A DNA stretch of 64,000 bases from Sinosporangium siamense (GTDB lineage: Bacteria > Actinomycetota > Actinomycetes > Streptosporangiales > Streptosporangiaceae), in contig NZ_BOOW01000008.1 of NCBI RefSeq assembly GCF_016863435.1, forward strand, positions 181,069 through 245,068. Reading direction: 5' to 3'. Positions within the stretch are counted from its first letter, which is position 1. Each line of letters opens with the position of its first letter. The position numbers and the translations under genes are program-made. Positions 50,406-59,675 of the stretch are shown one piece after another. The notes beneath the pieces were generated by a model. The model ran no database searches and was not told the origin of the DNA. It saw only the letters and a program-made list of their open reading frames with translations.

Positions 50406-50597
50406 TGATCGGTCCACACATGCTGATCAGCTCATATGGTGCAGATCGGTCCACAGCGTGCCGATCAGCCCGCACTGTGCTGATCGGCAACACTGTGCTG
50501 ATCGTCAACACTGTGCTGATCGGTCAACATTTGTGCTGATCAATCAACATTGTGCTGATCGGTCAACGCGGTGCTGATCGGTCACCGTTGTGCGATC
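50406..50597. repeat. eleven-unit repeat array, period 18-20 bp
   Basis: The motif nGATC occurs at 50406, 50424, 50443, 50462, 50481, 50499, 50517, 50537, 50556, 50575 and 50593; spacings are 18,19,19,19,18,18,20,19,19,18. The best units read GTGCTGATCGGTCAACA. Units are contiguous and have no unique spacers. The array lies between thrC stop and thrB start; the rest of the gap (to 50830) is ordinary GC-rich sequence without a gene. Function unknown. Confidence 0.95.
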
Positions 50598-50830
50598 CGA
50601 TGTCGCGCCACCTCGCGTTTCGCGGGTTCGGGGCGTCGGGTCCCGGAGGGGGCCGGGGTGTGTGTTCCGGGGTGTGTGTCCGGGATCGAGGTGTCCGAGG
50701 CCGGGCGCGGGGCTCGCCCCGCCGTCCCGGCGCCGGGGCCTGTGACCCTGCCGTTGACCCTGGGTTTTCACCAGGTTTTTCCATCCGAACCGACAACGAT
50801 TCCATCGACGCGATTCCTTCCGAGGGGACC

Positions 50831-51757
50831 ATGCCCGAGAGCACGACAGTCGTCGTCCGTGTGCCCGCCACGTCCGCCAATCTGGGCCCCGGCTTCGACT
50901 CGCTGGGACTCGCGCTCACTCTGTTCGACGACGTCGAGGTCACGGTCACGCGCGGGGACGGCGCCGTGCCCGGCGTCGCCGTACAGGTCGAGGGGGAGGG
51001 AGCGGGCGATCTTGACCTCGGTGAGGGGCATCTGATCGTGCGCGCGATGTTCGCCGCGCTCGCCCGGGCCGGTGTGGAGCGGCCGGCGGGCATCCGGCTC
51101 AAGTGTGTCAACCGCATCCCGCACGCCCGTGGGCTCGGCTCCTCGTCCGCCGCCATCTGCGCCGGTATCCTCGCCGCGCGGGCGCTGTGCGCTCCGGAGA
51201 TGACCGATGACGAGGTTTTTGCCCTGGCCACCGAGATGGAGGGGCATCCCGACAACGTCGCACCCTGCCTCTACGGCGGCTTGACCATCGCGTGGACCGA
51301 TCCGTCGGGGGTGCCACACGTCGAGAAACTGATCCCGCACGCCGGGCACCGTCCGGTGGCGATCATCCCCGCCGAGCGGTTGTCCACCGAGGTGGCGCGA
51401 GGGTTGCTGCCCGCCGAGGTGCCGCACGCCGACGCGGCCGCCAATGCCGGGCGGGCCGCGCTTCTGATCGCGGCTCTCATGCAGGGCCCAAAAACCGATC
51501 TTCTACTGGCCGCGACAGAAGATCGGCTGCATCAGGATTATCGCGCGCCTGCGATGCCGGACACCCTCGATCTGGTAAAACGTCTTCGTGCAGTGGGCAT
51601 CCCGGCGGTGGTCTCCGGGGCAGGCCCCACCGTCCTCGCATTCTTGTCAGCGAAATCTCAGGATTTGATCGCCTCAGTAGTGGGTACTCCCTGGCACATC
51701 CAGCCACTGGACGTCGAAACAACCGGTTCGCACGTTCGGTCTCCCGAGACACGCTGA
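50831..51757 (+). CDS. thrB: homoserine kinase
   Basis: GHMP kinase phosphorylating homoserine for ThrC. 308 residues from the ATG at 50831 (GAGGGG upstream). VRVPATSANLGPGFDSLGLA at the start, ATP loop IPHARGLGSSSAAICAG (~residue 90), EGHPDNVAP, SGAGPTVLAFL near the C-terminus. Not translationally coupled to thrC because of the 482-base gap. Confidence 0.96.
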   Translation: MPESTTVVVRVPATSANLGPGFDSLGLALTLFDDVEVTVTRGDGAVPGVAVQVEGEGAGDLDLGEGHLIVRAMFAALARAGVERPAGIRLKCVNRIPHARGLGSSSAAICAGILAARALCAPEMTDDEVFALATEMEGHPDNVAPCLYGGLTIAWTDPSGVPHVEKLIPHAGHRPVAIIPAERLSTEVARGLLPAEVPHADAAANAGRAALLIAALMQGPKTDLLLAATEDRLHQDYRAPAMPDTLDLVKRLRAVGIPAVVSGAGPTVLAFLSAKSQDLIASVVGTPWHIQPLDVETTGSHVRSPETR

Positions 51758-52213
51758 TCCTATTAGACCTTCAGGGAATAGCTGTGTGCGCTGGTGATGT
51801 TAGGCTGATAGCCGCATCAGATGCCCCCTTGTTGGGTGCGTGCTGGTCAGTCTCACATCGCTGCACCGTGCGTCACGGCGGTCTCCCTGAGTTCATTGCC
51901 TCCGGTTGGCCCACACCCGGTTGGCGCGGCGAGAGCCGGCGTTTGAGGGGACTTGCGCGTTCGAATCATTCGACATCTGGTTGGCGGTACCACCCCGGGG
52001 GGAAACCTCCGGACCCCCACCGCTGGCGAATCTCGACGGTGATCCCATGAACGCACCAGTTCCTGACCATGACGGCCGTCCTGCCGGACGGCCGGAAGGC
52101 ATGGTTACACCTCCGAAATTCGTGCAGTCCGACCCGGTCTGTCCCGCCGGGTCGCACCAACGGGACGTCCGACCGATCATGTCCGGCGCCCGACCCCTGG
52201 GAAGGACCCTTAG
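51758..52213 (+). promoter_or_regulatory. long leader region before rho
   Basis: 456 bases without a supported gene. TTAGGCTGAT at about 51803 may include a -10 (TAGGCT). A small frame (51906-52217) overlaps the rho start but lacks a ribosome site. A long, structured untranslated leader would suit autogenous control, known for rho in other bacteria, but I see no defined element. Confidence 0.35.
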
Positions 52214-54211
52214 TTGAGCGACACCACCGAACTCCTCTCCGACACCGGCGCGGCCACGCAGCCGGCGGCCGGAGACACCCCTGCGCGCGCGGCGCGACCG
52301 CGCCGTCGCTCCGGCACCGGCCTCTCGGCCATGGTGCTGCCTGAGCTGCAGGCGATGGCCTCCGGTCTCGGCATCAGCGGGACCGGGCGGATGCGCAAGA
52401 GCCAGCTCATCGCGGCCATCCAGGAGAAGCAGGGTGTGTCCGGTGACGGCACCACGGCCGCCACCGACAGCGAGGCCGGCGCGACCGCCGCAGCCGCCCC
52501 GCGCACCGCCAAGGCCGCCCAGCCGGCCGAGGCCGCGGCCCCGGCTCCGGCCGAGCGCCCGACCCGCACCCGGCGCGAGCGTTCGCGTCCCGCGGCGGCG
52601 CCCGAGCCGGCACCCGAGCCCGTCGCCGCCGAGCAGGCGCCGGTGATCGCCGCCGCCGAGCCGGTCGTCGAGCAGCGGGAGGCCCCGCAGGCCGAGGCCA
52701 GGCCCGAGCGCGGCGAGGGCCGTCGCGAGCGCCGCACCCGCGGCGACCGCTCTGACCGCTCTGACCGCTCCGACCGCTCCGAGCGGGGCGACCGCGCCGA
52801 GCGCGGCGACAGGTCCGAGCGGAGCGACCGCATGGACCGTTCTGACCGTTCCGACCGTTCCGACCGCCGTGACAGCCGCGACAGCCGTGACCGGGGCGAC
52901 AGCCGTTCCGACCAGCGCGCCGCCGACGCCGGCGACCGCGGTCAGAGCCGCGGTGACCAGAGCCGGGGCGGCGACCAGGACGACGACCGCCGCGGGCGCC
53001 GCGGCCGGTTCCGCGAGCGCAACCGCCGCGGTCGCGACCGCTTCTCCGACAACGAGCCGATGATCGCCGAGGACGACGTCCTCATCCCGATCGCCGGCAT
53101 CCTCGACATCCTCGACAACTACGCCTTCGTGCGCACCAGCGGCTACCTGCCCGGCGCCAACGACGTCTACGTCTCGCTGGCGCAGATCCGCAGGCACGGG
53201 CTCCGCAAGGGCGACGTCATCACCGGCGCGGTGCGCCAGCCCCGCGACGGCGAGCGGCGCGAGAAGTTCAACGCGCTCGTGCGCCTCGACACCGTCAACG
53301 GCATGGACCCCGACCAGGGGCGCAACAGGCCCGACTTCAACAAGCTCACGCCGCTCTACCCGCAGGAGCGCCTGCGCCTTGAGACCGAGCCCAACGTCCT
53401 GACCACCCGCATCATCGACCTCGTGTCGCCGATCGGCAAGGGCCAGCGCGGGCTCATCGTCTCCCCGCCCAAGGCGGGCAAGACCATGGTGCTCCAGGCC
53501 ATCGCCAACGCGATCACGCGCAACAACCCCGAGTGCCACCTCATGGTCGTGCTCGTCGACGAGCGCCCCGAAGAGGTCACCGACATGCAGCGGTCGGTCA
53601 AGGGCGAGGTCATCCACTCGACCTTCGACCGTCCGGCCGAAGACCACACCACGGTCGCCGAGCTCGCCATCGAGCGCGCCAAGCGTCTGGTGGAGCTCGG
53701 TCACGACGTCGTCGTGCTGCTCGACTCGATCACCCGTCTCGGCCGCGCCTACAACCTGGCCGCGCCCGCCTCGGGCCGCATCCTGTCCGGTGGTGTCGAC
53801 TCGACCGCGCTCTACCCGCCGAAGCGTTTCTTCGGCGCCGCCCGCAACATCGAGAACGGCGGCTCCCTGACGATCCTCGCCACGGCGCTCGTCGAGACGG
53901 GCTCCAAGATGGACGAGGTCATCTTCGAGGAGTTCAAGGGCACCGGCAACGCCGAGCTCAAGCTCAACCGCTCTCTGGCGGACAAGCGCATCTTCCCCGC
54001 GGTCGACGTCGACGCGTCCGGCACGCGCAAGGAAGAGATCCTGATGTCCAAGGACGAGCTGCAGATCGTCTGGAAGCTCCGCCGGGTGCTCCACGCGCTC
54101 GACATGCAGCAGGCGCTGGAGCTGCTCCTTGAGAAGATGAAGGAGACCAAGTCCAACGCGGAGTTCCTGCTCCAGGTGCAGAAGACCACGGTCAGCTCCG
54201 ACCGCGACTGA
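52214..54211 (+). CDS. rho: transcription termination factor Rho with actinobacterial insertion
   Basis: Hexameric RNA-dependent ATPase that ends transcription. 665 residues; TTG start at 52214, with GGAAGGA upstream and the conserved opening SDTTELL. N-terminal Rho_N helices ([20 protein letters not shown]) ~40-75, then ~220 disordered residues: Ala/Pro/Glu, then Arg/Asp/Ser repeats ([19 protein letters not shown]). Cold-shock RNA-binding part from ~290 ([20 protein letters not shown]), Walker [13 protein letters not shown] (~425), [14 protein letters not shown]-loop/R-loop region. Such insertions occur in Micrococcus and streptomycete Rho and widen RNA binding in GC-rich transcripts. Confidence 0.98.
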   Translation: MSDTTELLSDTGAATQPAAGDTPARAARPRRRSGTGLSAMVLPELQAMASGLGISGTGRMRKSQLIAAIQEKQGVSGDGTTAATDSEAGATAAAAPRTAKAAQPAEAAAPAPAERPTRTRRERSRPAAAPEPAPEPVAAEQAPVIAAAEPVVEQREAPQAEARPERGEGRRERRTRGDRSDRSDRSDRSERGDRAERGDRSERSDRMDRSDRSDRSDRRDSRDSRDRGDSRSDQRAADAGDRGQSRGDQSRGGDQDDDRRGRRGRFRERNRRGRDRFSDNEPMIAEDDVLIPIAGILDILDNYAFVRTSGYLPGANDVYVSLAQIRRHGLRKGDVITGAVRQPRDGERREKFNALVRLDTVNGMDPDQGRNRPDFNKLTPLYPQERLRLETEPNVLTTRIIDLVSPIGKGQRGLIVSPPKAGKTMVLQAIANAITRNNPECHLMVVLVDERPEEVTDMQRSVKGEVIHSTFDRPAEDHTTVAELAIERAKRLVELGHDVVVLLDSITRLGRAYNLAAPASGRILSGGVDSTALYPPKRFFGAARNIENGGSLTILATALVETGSKMDEVIFEEFKGTGNAELKLNRSLADKRIFPAVDVDASGTRKEEILMSKDELQIVWKLRRVLHALDMQQALELLLEKMKETKSNAEFLLQVQKTTVSSDRD

Positions 54212-54255
54212 CACTCGCGGCGCCCCGGCGGATTCCGCCGGGCACGCACACGCAT

Positions 54256-54289
54256 GAAGGACGGGCCGCCGAGCGGCGGCCCGTCCTTC
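54256..54289 (+). terminator. hairpin after rho
   Basis: GAAGGACGGGCCGCC (54256-54270) and GGCGGCCCGTCCTTC (54275-54289) form a perfect 15-bp stem with a four-base loop, 45 bases after the rho stop. Confidence 0.9.
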
Positions 54290-54500
54290 GGCGTCTCCGG
54301 CCGTTCACGTGCCCCTCCCCGCCCGCTTCGCGGGAAGAGCGCAACATCATGTGTGATCTTCCGGCAATGGGGCTATCCCTAGGGTGAGAACGCCTGCCCG
54401 CTCCATTCACCGCGCCCCTGGTTTACGGCAGCCTGAAGTCCGTCTAGGTGGAGAATTCCGGGCAATCCATGCGTGGCGTGAAGCGAGGAGCGGAAGGAAC

Positions 54501-55817
54501 ATGGCTGCCGACATGGCTATGGGGACGCGTACGGCACAAGCCCCACTACGCGACAGGGTGCCACTTGGCCCGAAGGGGCCGATCGGCCTCCTCGTCGATC
54601 CCGCTACCTGGCGGGCTTTGCCGTACCTCGTGATGGGGCTGGGGTTCGGGACGCTCTGGTTCCTCGTGGTCAGCGTCGGGCTTTCGGTGTCGCTGTCGCT
54701 GATCTTCTTCTGGGTGGGGGTGCCGCTCGCGGCGCTGACGATGGTGGTGTGGCGGGGCGCGGCGATGTGGCATCGGCGGCTGATCCGGCTGGCCTTCGGC
54801 GTGGATATCCCCCGCCCCTATCTCCCGAAGCCACAGGACGCCGGTTTGATCCGGCGGATCACGTGGATGCTCGCCGATCCCGCTACCTGGCGGGATCTCG
54901 CTTATCTCCTGCTTCTGCTCCCGCTCGGGGTGGTGGAGACCGTCGTCATGATCGTGCTGTGGGTGTGCACCTTCGGGTTCCTCACCGCCCCGCTGTTCCT
55001 CCTGGCCGGCGAAGGCTTGTCGATCACCGCCTCGCTGGTCCTCGACACCTGGACCGAGGCGTTCCTCGCGGTGCCGGTCGGGGTGCTGCTGTTCGGCCTC
55101 ACGTTGTACGGCGTGCGCGGCCTGGCGTGGCTCCACGCCACACTCGGCGGCGCTCTGCTCGGCCCCGACCAGCGTGAACTCGCCGAACGTGCCGCTCGGT
55201 TGCAGGCCAGCCGGGCCCGGGGGGTCGACGCGGCAGAGGCCGAGCGGCGCAGGATCGAGCGCGACCTCCACGACGGCGCTCAGCAGCGCCTCCTGTCGGT
55301 CGCGATGGATCTCGGCCGGGCCCAGGAGAAAATGGGGGACGATCCGGGCGCCGCCTGGGAACTCGTCGCCCAGGCCCACCTCAGCACCAAGGCCGCCATC
55401 GCCGAGCTGCGCGACCTGGCCCGCGGGATCTATCCGGCGATTCTCACCGACCGCGGGCTGGACGCCGCGTTGTCGGCGCTCGCCGCCCGATCCGCCATCC
55501 ATGTGGACGTCTCGGTCGACCTCGGCGAACGCCCGCCGGCTGCGGTCGAGAGCATCGCCTACTTCACCGTCGCCGAGTCCCTCGCCAACATCACCAAACA
55601 CTCGGCGGCGACCGAGGCGTCGATCCGGGTGTCCCGCGAGCTGGACCGGGTGGTGGTCGAGGTCTTCGACAACGGCCTAGGCGGCGCGGTGACGACCCCG
55701 GGCGGCGGTCTGGCGGGCCTCGCCGACCGGGCCGCCACCATCGACGGCATCCTGTCGATCGACAGCCCCGCTGGGGGGCCGACCCTGCTCCGGGCCGTGT
55801 TGCCGTGTGAGTGGTGA
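54501..55817 (+). CDS. sensor histidine kinase (HisKA_3 type) with repeated sensor domain
   Basis: 438 residues from the ATG at 54501 (GGAAGG upstream). Two tandem membrane sensor units, each opening with DPATWRALPYL / DPATWRDLAYL and two helices, ~30-130 and ~130-230 (PF13796-like). HisKA_3 phospho-acceptor in RRRIERDLHDGAQQRLLSVA (~residue 265), ATPase N box ESLANITKHS, G box VFDNGLGGA, ending LLRAVLPCEW. Works with the response regulator at 55930. Stimulus unknown; sensor family often senses envelope stress or ligands in the membrane. Confidence 0.93.
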   Translation: MAADMAMGTRTAQAPLRDRVPLGPKGPIGLLVDPATWRALPYLVMGLGFGTLWFLVVSVGLSVSLSLIFFWVGVPLAALTMVVWRGAAMWHRRLIRLAFGVDIPRPYLPKPQDAGLIRRITWMLADPATWRDLAYLLLLLPLGVVETVVMIVLWVCTFGFLTAPLFLLAGEGLSITASLVLDTWTEAFLAVPVGVLLFGLTLYGVRGLAWLHATLGGALLGPDQRELAERAARLQASRARGVDAAEAERRRIERDLHDGAQQRLLSVAMDLGRAQEKMGDDPGAAWELVAQAHLSTKAAIAELRDLARGIYPAILTDRGLDAALSALAARSAIHVDVSVDLGERPPAAVESIAYFTVAESLANITKHSAATEASIRVSRELDRVVVEVFDNGLGGAVTTPGGGLAGLADRAATIDGILSIDSPAGGPTLLRAVLPCEW

Positions 55818-55861
55818 GCCCGGTGGTGCTCCCGTGGGATCTCGCGGTCCGTGGAATCTCC

Positions 55862-55903
55862 GGGGAGGCACCCCTGCTCCATGTGGTTTTGCCCTGTGAA
55901 TGG
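55862..55903 (+). pseudogene. ghost of a histidine-kinase C-terminus
   Basis: 14 codons reading GEAPLLHVVLPCEW, matching the last 14 residues of the kinase (GGPTLLRAVLPCEW, 55773-55814), but 89 bases downstream and out of frame with it. Sequence just before it (VESPG in another frame) also fits a kinase end. A relic of a duplicated or second kinase gene. Confidence 0.65.
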
Positions 55904-55929
55904 AAGGCGGCGGTGGTTAGTGTGACAGC

Positions 55930-56574
55930 GTGCGTGTGGTGATCGCTGAGGATTCCGTGCTTCTGCGCGAGGGGCTCGTGCGCCTCCTGGCCGACGGCGG
56001 CATCGAGACCGTGGAAGTGGTCGGTGACGGGCCGGGGCTGGTGAGAGCGGTCCAAGAGCACCGTCCAGACCTCGCGCTCGTCGATGTGCGCATGCCGCCG
56101 AGCCACACGGACGAGGGGCTGCGCGCCGCCCTCGAAGCCCGCAAGCAGCGGCCTGGCCTGCCGATTCTCGTGCTCTCGCAATATGTCGAGGAGAGCTATG
56201 CCACCGAGCTCGTCGGCCGGGGGGCTGCCGCGGTGGGTTACCTGCTCAAGGAGCGAGTCGCGGATGTGGCCGAGTTTCTCGCCGCGGTGCGCAGGGTGGC
56301 GGCAGGGGGGACGGTCATCGATCCCGAGGTCGTGGTCCAGCTGCTGAGCCGGCGGCGCAGGGACGACCCCCTGCACATGCTGACCGCCCGGGAGCGTGAG
56401 GTGCTCGCCCTGATGGCGGAGGGACGGTCGAACGCGGCCGTCGCCTCACGGATGACCATCACCGAGGGGGCGGTGGAGAAGCACATCTCCGGAATTTTCG
56501 CGAAGTTCGGTCTTGAACCGGCTACCGAAGATCACCGCAGGGTGCTGGCGGTGCTGACCTATCTCCGGCGTTGA
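55930..56574 (+). CDS. NarL/LuxR-family response regulator
   Basis: 214 residues; GTG at 55930. Receiver domain VVIAEDSVLLREGLVRLL, phospho-acceptor Asp at residue 52 in LALVDVRMPPSH, LVLSQYVEE, Lys in YLLKERVADV. Output helix-turn-helix LTAREREVLALMAEGRSNAA, then VEKHISGIFAKFGL. Partner of the kinase upstream, separated by 112 bases that hold the kinase relic. Target genes unknown. Confidence 0.96.
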   Translation: MRVVIAEDSVLLREGLVRLLADGGIETVEVVGDGPGLVRAVQEHRPDLALVDVRMPPSHTDEGLRAALEARKQRPGLPILVLSQYVEESYATELVGRGAAAVGYLLKERVADVAEFLAAVRRVAAGGTVIDPEVVVQLLSRRRRDDPLHMLTAREREVLALMAEGRSNAAVASRMTITEGAVEKHISGIFAKFGLEPATEDHRRVLAVLTYLRR

Positions 56575-56672
56575 TCGGGTGGGGGCCGGCCGGGCGCAGG
56601 GTGCCGGATGCGGACCGTCGGCTCTGCCTGCCGTTTCCCCGGGGTGTCGAACGTTTCGCGGCCTCTGACGCC

Positions 56673-56709
56673 GTACGGCGGGAGCCCGGATAGCAGGCTC
56701 CCGCCGTAC
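56673..56709. terminator. bidirectional hairpin between the regulator and the secreted protein
   Basis: GTACGGCGGGAGCC (56673-56686) pairs perfectly over 14 bp with GGCTCCCGCCGTAC (56696-56709), nine-base loop, about midway between the convergent stops at 56574 and 56824. Confidence 0.85.
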
Positions 56710-56823
56710 TCAGCGGCTTGCTCGCGGCTCGCCGGCCGGCTGCCGCGGCGCTTGGCGATCGGCACGTGATGCCCCACGACATCCGTGCCGATCTCCGCAG
56801 GATGAGCTTATTTCACCGGCGCG

Positions 56824-57975
56824 CTATCGGACGTTGACGCTGATGGCGCGGGAGGTCTTGCCGTAGGTACGGCTGGTGCCCGCGACCTTGACGCGGTAGT
56901 AGCCGTCGCGCTTGGCCTTGATCTTCTTGGCGAACTTGCCGGACTTGGTGGTGCCGGCGCTCGTGACCAGCCTCCAGTCGCCGCCCTTGCTCTTGAAGTA
57001 GACGTTGACGAGCTTGCTCTTCCACGGGGAGTAGCCGCGGTAGACGGTGCCGTAGGCCTTGATGTACTTCCCGGCCTTCAGCGAGCGCGGGGTCACCTTG
57101 AAGACGATGGAGGAGCGGAGCTTGCTCGCGGCGCCGCGTACGACGGTGAAGCCGCGGGTGCCCTTGATGCTGTCGTCGCCGCGCTTGGCCACGACCTCGA
57201 GGGTCCAGTCGCCGGTCGTGGTGGTGCCGTCCATGTAGGCCGAGCCGCGGAAGATGCCGTCGTTGTCGCGGGTTTCCAGCTCGCCCAGGTCGTAGTACTC
57301 GTCGGTGGTGTCGCTCACCAGCCTGGCGGTGACCTTGCCGGCGTCCTTGCGCACGCCGTTCACCTCGGCCTTGACGCTGACCTTGGTCTCGTCGCCCGAC
57401 TTGACGGTGACGGGGTTGGGAGAGATGAGCGCGCCGGTCACCGCGACGACCGGGTCGACGGCGATCTCCTCGTCACACGCGGCGGAGCCGCTGCCGCGGG
57501 TCGGGGTCAGCTGAAGGACCCACTTGCCGTGCTTGTCGTCCTTCGTGATGGTGAAGGTGGTGGTGACCGATGCGGTGCCGAGGGACTCCGCCCGCTCGTT
57601 CGCGTCCGTGACGGTCGGCGCGGCGGGCAGCTGGAAGTCGGTGAGCGTGGCCGGCGTGCTGTTGCCGACCTTGGTGATCGTGGCGGCGAGCTTGGTCAGG
57701 TCGGGTACGGCCTGGTCCTTGTCGGTGCCGGTGCCGCCCTTGCGGCTCCACTTGCCGTCGGCCTTCTTCCACAGGTCCTTCACCGTTGCCGTGACGGTGA
57801 CCTTGTTGTCAGTCTTGAAGGGGACGAAGGCGTCCTTGACTTCAAGTTTCGTGATGTCGCTCCCTCCGACGCATTTCGGAGCGGCGGCGACCGGCGCCAC
57901 TGCCGAGGCCAGACCACCCGCGAAGACGGCTGCCCCCGAGGCGGCTGCTAAAAGCAACCGTGTGCCCTTCTTCAT
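56824..57975 (-). CDS. secreted beta-rich (Ig-like) protein
   Basis: 383 residues; ATG at 57975 with AAGGGG upstream. A Sec signal (MKKGTRLLLAAASGAAVFAG) ends near APVAAAP. The mature protein has two Cys (KCVGGSD and AACDEE) and at least three beta-sandwich-like segments: NKVTVTATVKD ~50-160, GALISPNPVTVKSGDETKVS ~175-270, and VTPRSLKAGKYIKAYGTVYR ~300-383. It is Lys/Thr/Asp-rich. No enzyme motif. Possibly a target of the adjacent two-component system, but this is proximity only. Confidence 0.8.
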   Translation of the reverse strand: MKKGTRLLLAAASGAAVFAGGLASAVAPVAAAPKCVGGSDITKLEVKDAFVPFKTDNKVTVTATVKDLWKKADGKWSRKGGTGTDKDQAVPDLTKLAATITKVGNSTPATLTDFQLPAAPTVTDANERAESLGTASVTTTFTITKDDKHGKWVLQLTPTRGSGSAACDEEIAVDPVVAVTGALISPNPVTVKSGDETKVSVKAEVNGVRKDAGKVTARLVSDTTDEYYDLGELETRDNDGIFRGSAYMDGTTTTGDWTLEVVAKRGDDSIKGTRGFTVVRGAASKLRSSIVFKVTPRSLKAGKYIKAYGTVYRGYSPWKSKLVNVYFKSKGGDWRLVTSAGTTKSGKFAKKIKAKRDGYYRVKVAGTSRTYGKTSRAISVNVR

Positions 57976-58082
57976 GATGCGATGCCCCTTACATCGTTTA
58001 GTGATAAGTAAGTTACGGTTTGGGGTCCGGAGCCTAGTGTGACGGCAGTTGCGCCTGCTACCCGATCCGGGGGGTCCGCTGG

Positions 58083-58108
58083 GGAATGTTCCGTGGCCTG
58101 GGGAGGTT
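58083..58108 (+). promoter_or_regulatory. sigma-R type promoter for rpmE
   Basis: GGAAT (58083-58087), exactly 18 bases, then GTT (58106-58108): the full consensus of disulphide-stress sigma factor SigR. It is ~170 bases before rpmE on the coding strand. rpmE is a known SigR regulon member in Streptomyces coelicolor, which makes chance unlikely. The 304-base gap between 57975 and rpmE otherwise holds an inverted repeat GAACCG-N9-CGGTTC near 58133 and no gene. Confidence 0.75.
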
Positions 58109-58279
58109 CAAGCGTCTGGCACACTGGTAGCCGAACCGAAGCGGTACCGGTTCCCGTCCGCCCACCACGATCGGGGGTTCGCCCCCGCCGGCCGCTTGCG
58201 CGGCTGAGCGAGTCCCTCGGCTGAGGGCTTGTCGGGGTGCGGGCGATCCGGCGACCGCGAAGTCGAGAGGAAACCGATC

Positions 58280-58498
58280 ATGAGGCGTGACATCCACCCC
58301 GATTACGTGGTGACCCAGGTGACCTGCACCTGCGGCAACTCCTTCACCACGCGCAGCACCGCCAAGAACGGCACCATCCACGCTGATGTGTGCTCCGCCT
58401 GCCACCCGTTCTACACGGGCAAGCAGAAGATCCTCGACACCGGCGGCCGGGTGGCCCGCTTCGAGAAGCGCTTCGGCAAGAAGGCCGAGAGCAAGTAG
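58280..58498 (+). CDS. rpmE: 50S ribosomal protein L31, zinc-binding type
   Basis: 72 residues from the ATG at 58280 (GAGAGGAAA upstream). Opens [18 protein letters not shown]; Cys pairs in TCTCGNSF and VCSACHPFY form the zinc site of the C+ form. Zinc release under oxidative stress is the usual explanation of its SigR control. 117 bases before prfA in the same direction. Confidence 0.97.
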   Translation: MRRDIHPDYVVTQVTCTCGNSFTTRSTAKNGTIHADVCSACHPFYTGKQKILDTGGRVARFEKRFGKKAESK

Positions 58499-58615
58499 CT
58501 CGCGTCAGGCGCCGACCCGGATCTCACCCGCACTGTGCTGCCCGCACGGTGCTGGGGTGCGCCGGGTCGGCGTTCTTGGTGATGAGGGGCCTTTTCCGCC
58601 ACGGAGGGATGCGAC

Positions 58616-59668
58616 GTGAATCTCGACGAGCTGCTCGGTGAACACGCCGAGCTTGAACTCAAGCTGGCCGATCCCAGCGTGCACGCCGACCAGAACAAGG
58701 CTCGGTCATATGGCAAGCGTTACGCGGAGCTGACCCCGATCGTCGCGACCTACCGCGAGCTCATCACCGTGCGCGAGGACCTGGCGGCGGCCAAGGAGCT
58801 GGCCGGCGAGGACCAGTCGTTCGCCGACGAGGCCGCCGAGCTCGCGGCCCGCATCCCCGTGCTGGAGGAAAAGCTCCGTCACCTGCTCATCCCGCGCGAT
58901 CCCAATGATGACAAGGACATCATCATGGAGATCAAGGCCGGTGAGGGCGGTGAGGAGTCCGCGCTGTTCGCGGGTGACCTGCTGCGCATGTATCTCCGCT
59001 ACGCCGAGCGCACCGGCTGGAAGGCCGAGGTCATCGACGCCCAGCACTCCGACCTCGGCGGCTACAAGGACGTCACGGTCGCGATCAAGGGCAAGGGCAA
59101 CGAGGGCGTCTGGTCCCGGCTCAAATACGAGGGCGGCGTGCACCGCGTGCAGCGGGTGCCGGTCACCGAGTCCCAGGGGCGCATCCACACCTCCGCCGCC
59201 GGCGTCCTCGTCTACGCCGAGGCCGAGGAGGTCGACGTGCAGATCGACGCCAACGACCTGCGCATCGACGTCTTCCGCAGCTCCGGGCCCGGCGGGCAGA
59301 GCGTCAACACCACCGACTCGGCGGTCCGCATCACGCATGTGCCGACAGGTGTGGTCGTCTCCTGCCAAAACGAGAAGAGCCAGTTGCAGAACAAGGAGTC
59401 GGCGCTGCGCATCCTGCGGGCCCGGCTGCTCTCCATCGCGCAGGAGGAGGCCGAGGCGGCGGCGGCTGCCGACCGCAAATCCCAGGTCCGCACGGTCGAC
59501 CGCTCCGAGCGTGTGAGAACCTACAACTTTCCCGAGAATCGCATCTCCGATCACCGTGTCGGCTTCAAGGCGTATAACCTCGATCAGGTTCTGGACGGCG
59601 AACTCTCCGCCGTGATCCAGGCGCTGACCGATGCCGAGATGGCGGAGAAGCTCGCCGCCCATTCCTAG
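58616..59668 (+). CDS. prfA: peptide chain release factor 1
   Basis: Recognises UAA and UAG stop codons and triggers peptide release. 350 residues; GTG at 58616, GGAGGG upstream. Stop-codon reading tripeptide PVT in [14 protein letters not shown], catalytic GGQ in [17 protein letters not shown] (~residue 225). Typical length. The stop lies seven bases before prmC, which methylates its GGQ glutamine. Confidence 0.98.
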   Translation: MNLDELLGEHAELELKLADPSVHADQNKARSYGKRYAELTPIVATYRELITVREDLAAAKELAGEDQSFADEAAELAARIPVLEEKLRHLLIPRDPNDDKDIIMEIKAGEGGEESALFAGDLLRMYLRYAERTGWKAEVIDAQHSDLGGYKDVTVAIKGKGNEGVWSRLKYEGGVHRVQRVPVTESQGRIHTSAAGVLVYAEAEEVDVQIDANDLRIDVFRSSGPGGQSVNTTDSAVRITHVPTGVVVSCQNEKSQLQNKESALRILRARLLSIAQEEAEAAAAADRKSQVRTVDRSERVRTYNFPENRISDHRVGFKAYNLDQVLDGELSAVIQALTDAEMAEKLAAHS

Positions 59669-59675
59669 GCCTGCC

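Noticed and set aside
50406..50597. CRISPR array
   Set aside because: Units are contiguous 18-20 bp with no unique spacers of 30 bp or more and no cas genes anywhere in the window.
51906..52217. Leader peptide gene overlapping the start of rho
   Set aside because: No ribosome site, no recognisable pattern, low-complexity tail.
58039..58224. Small gene before rpmE
   Set aside because: It covers the SigR promoter and untranslated leader, with Pro/Arg-rich nonsense product.
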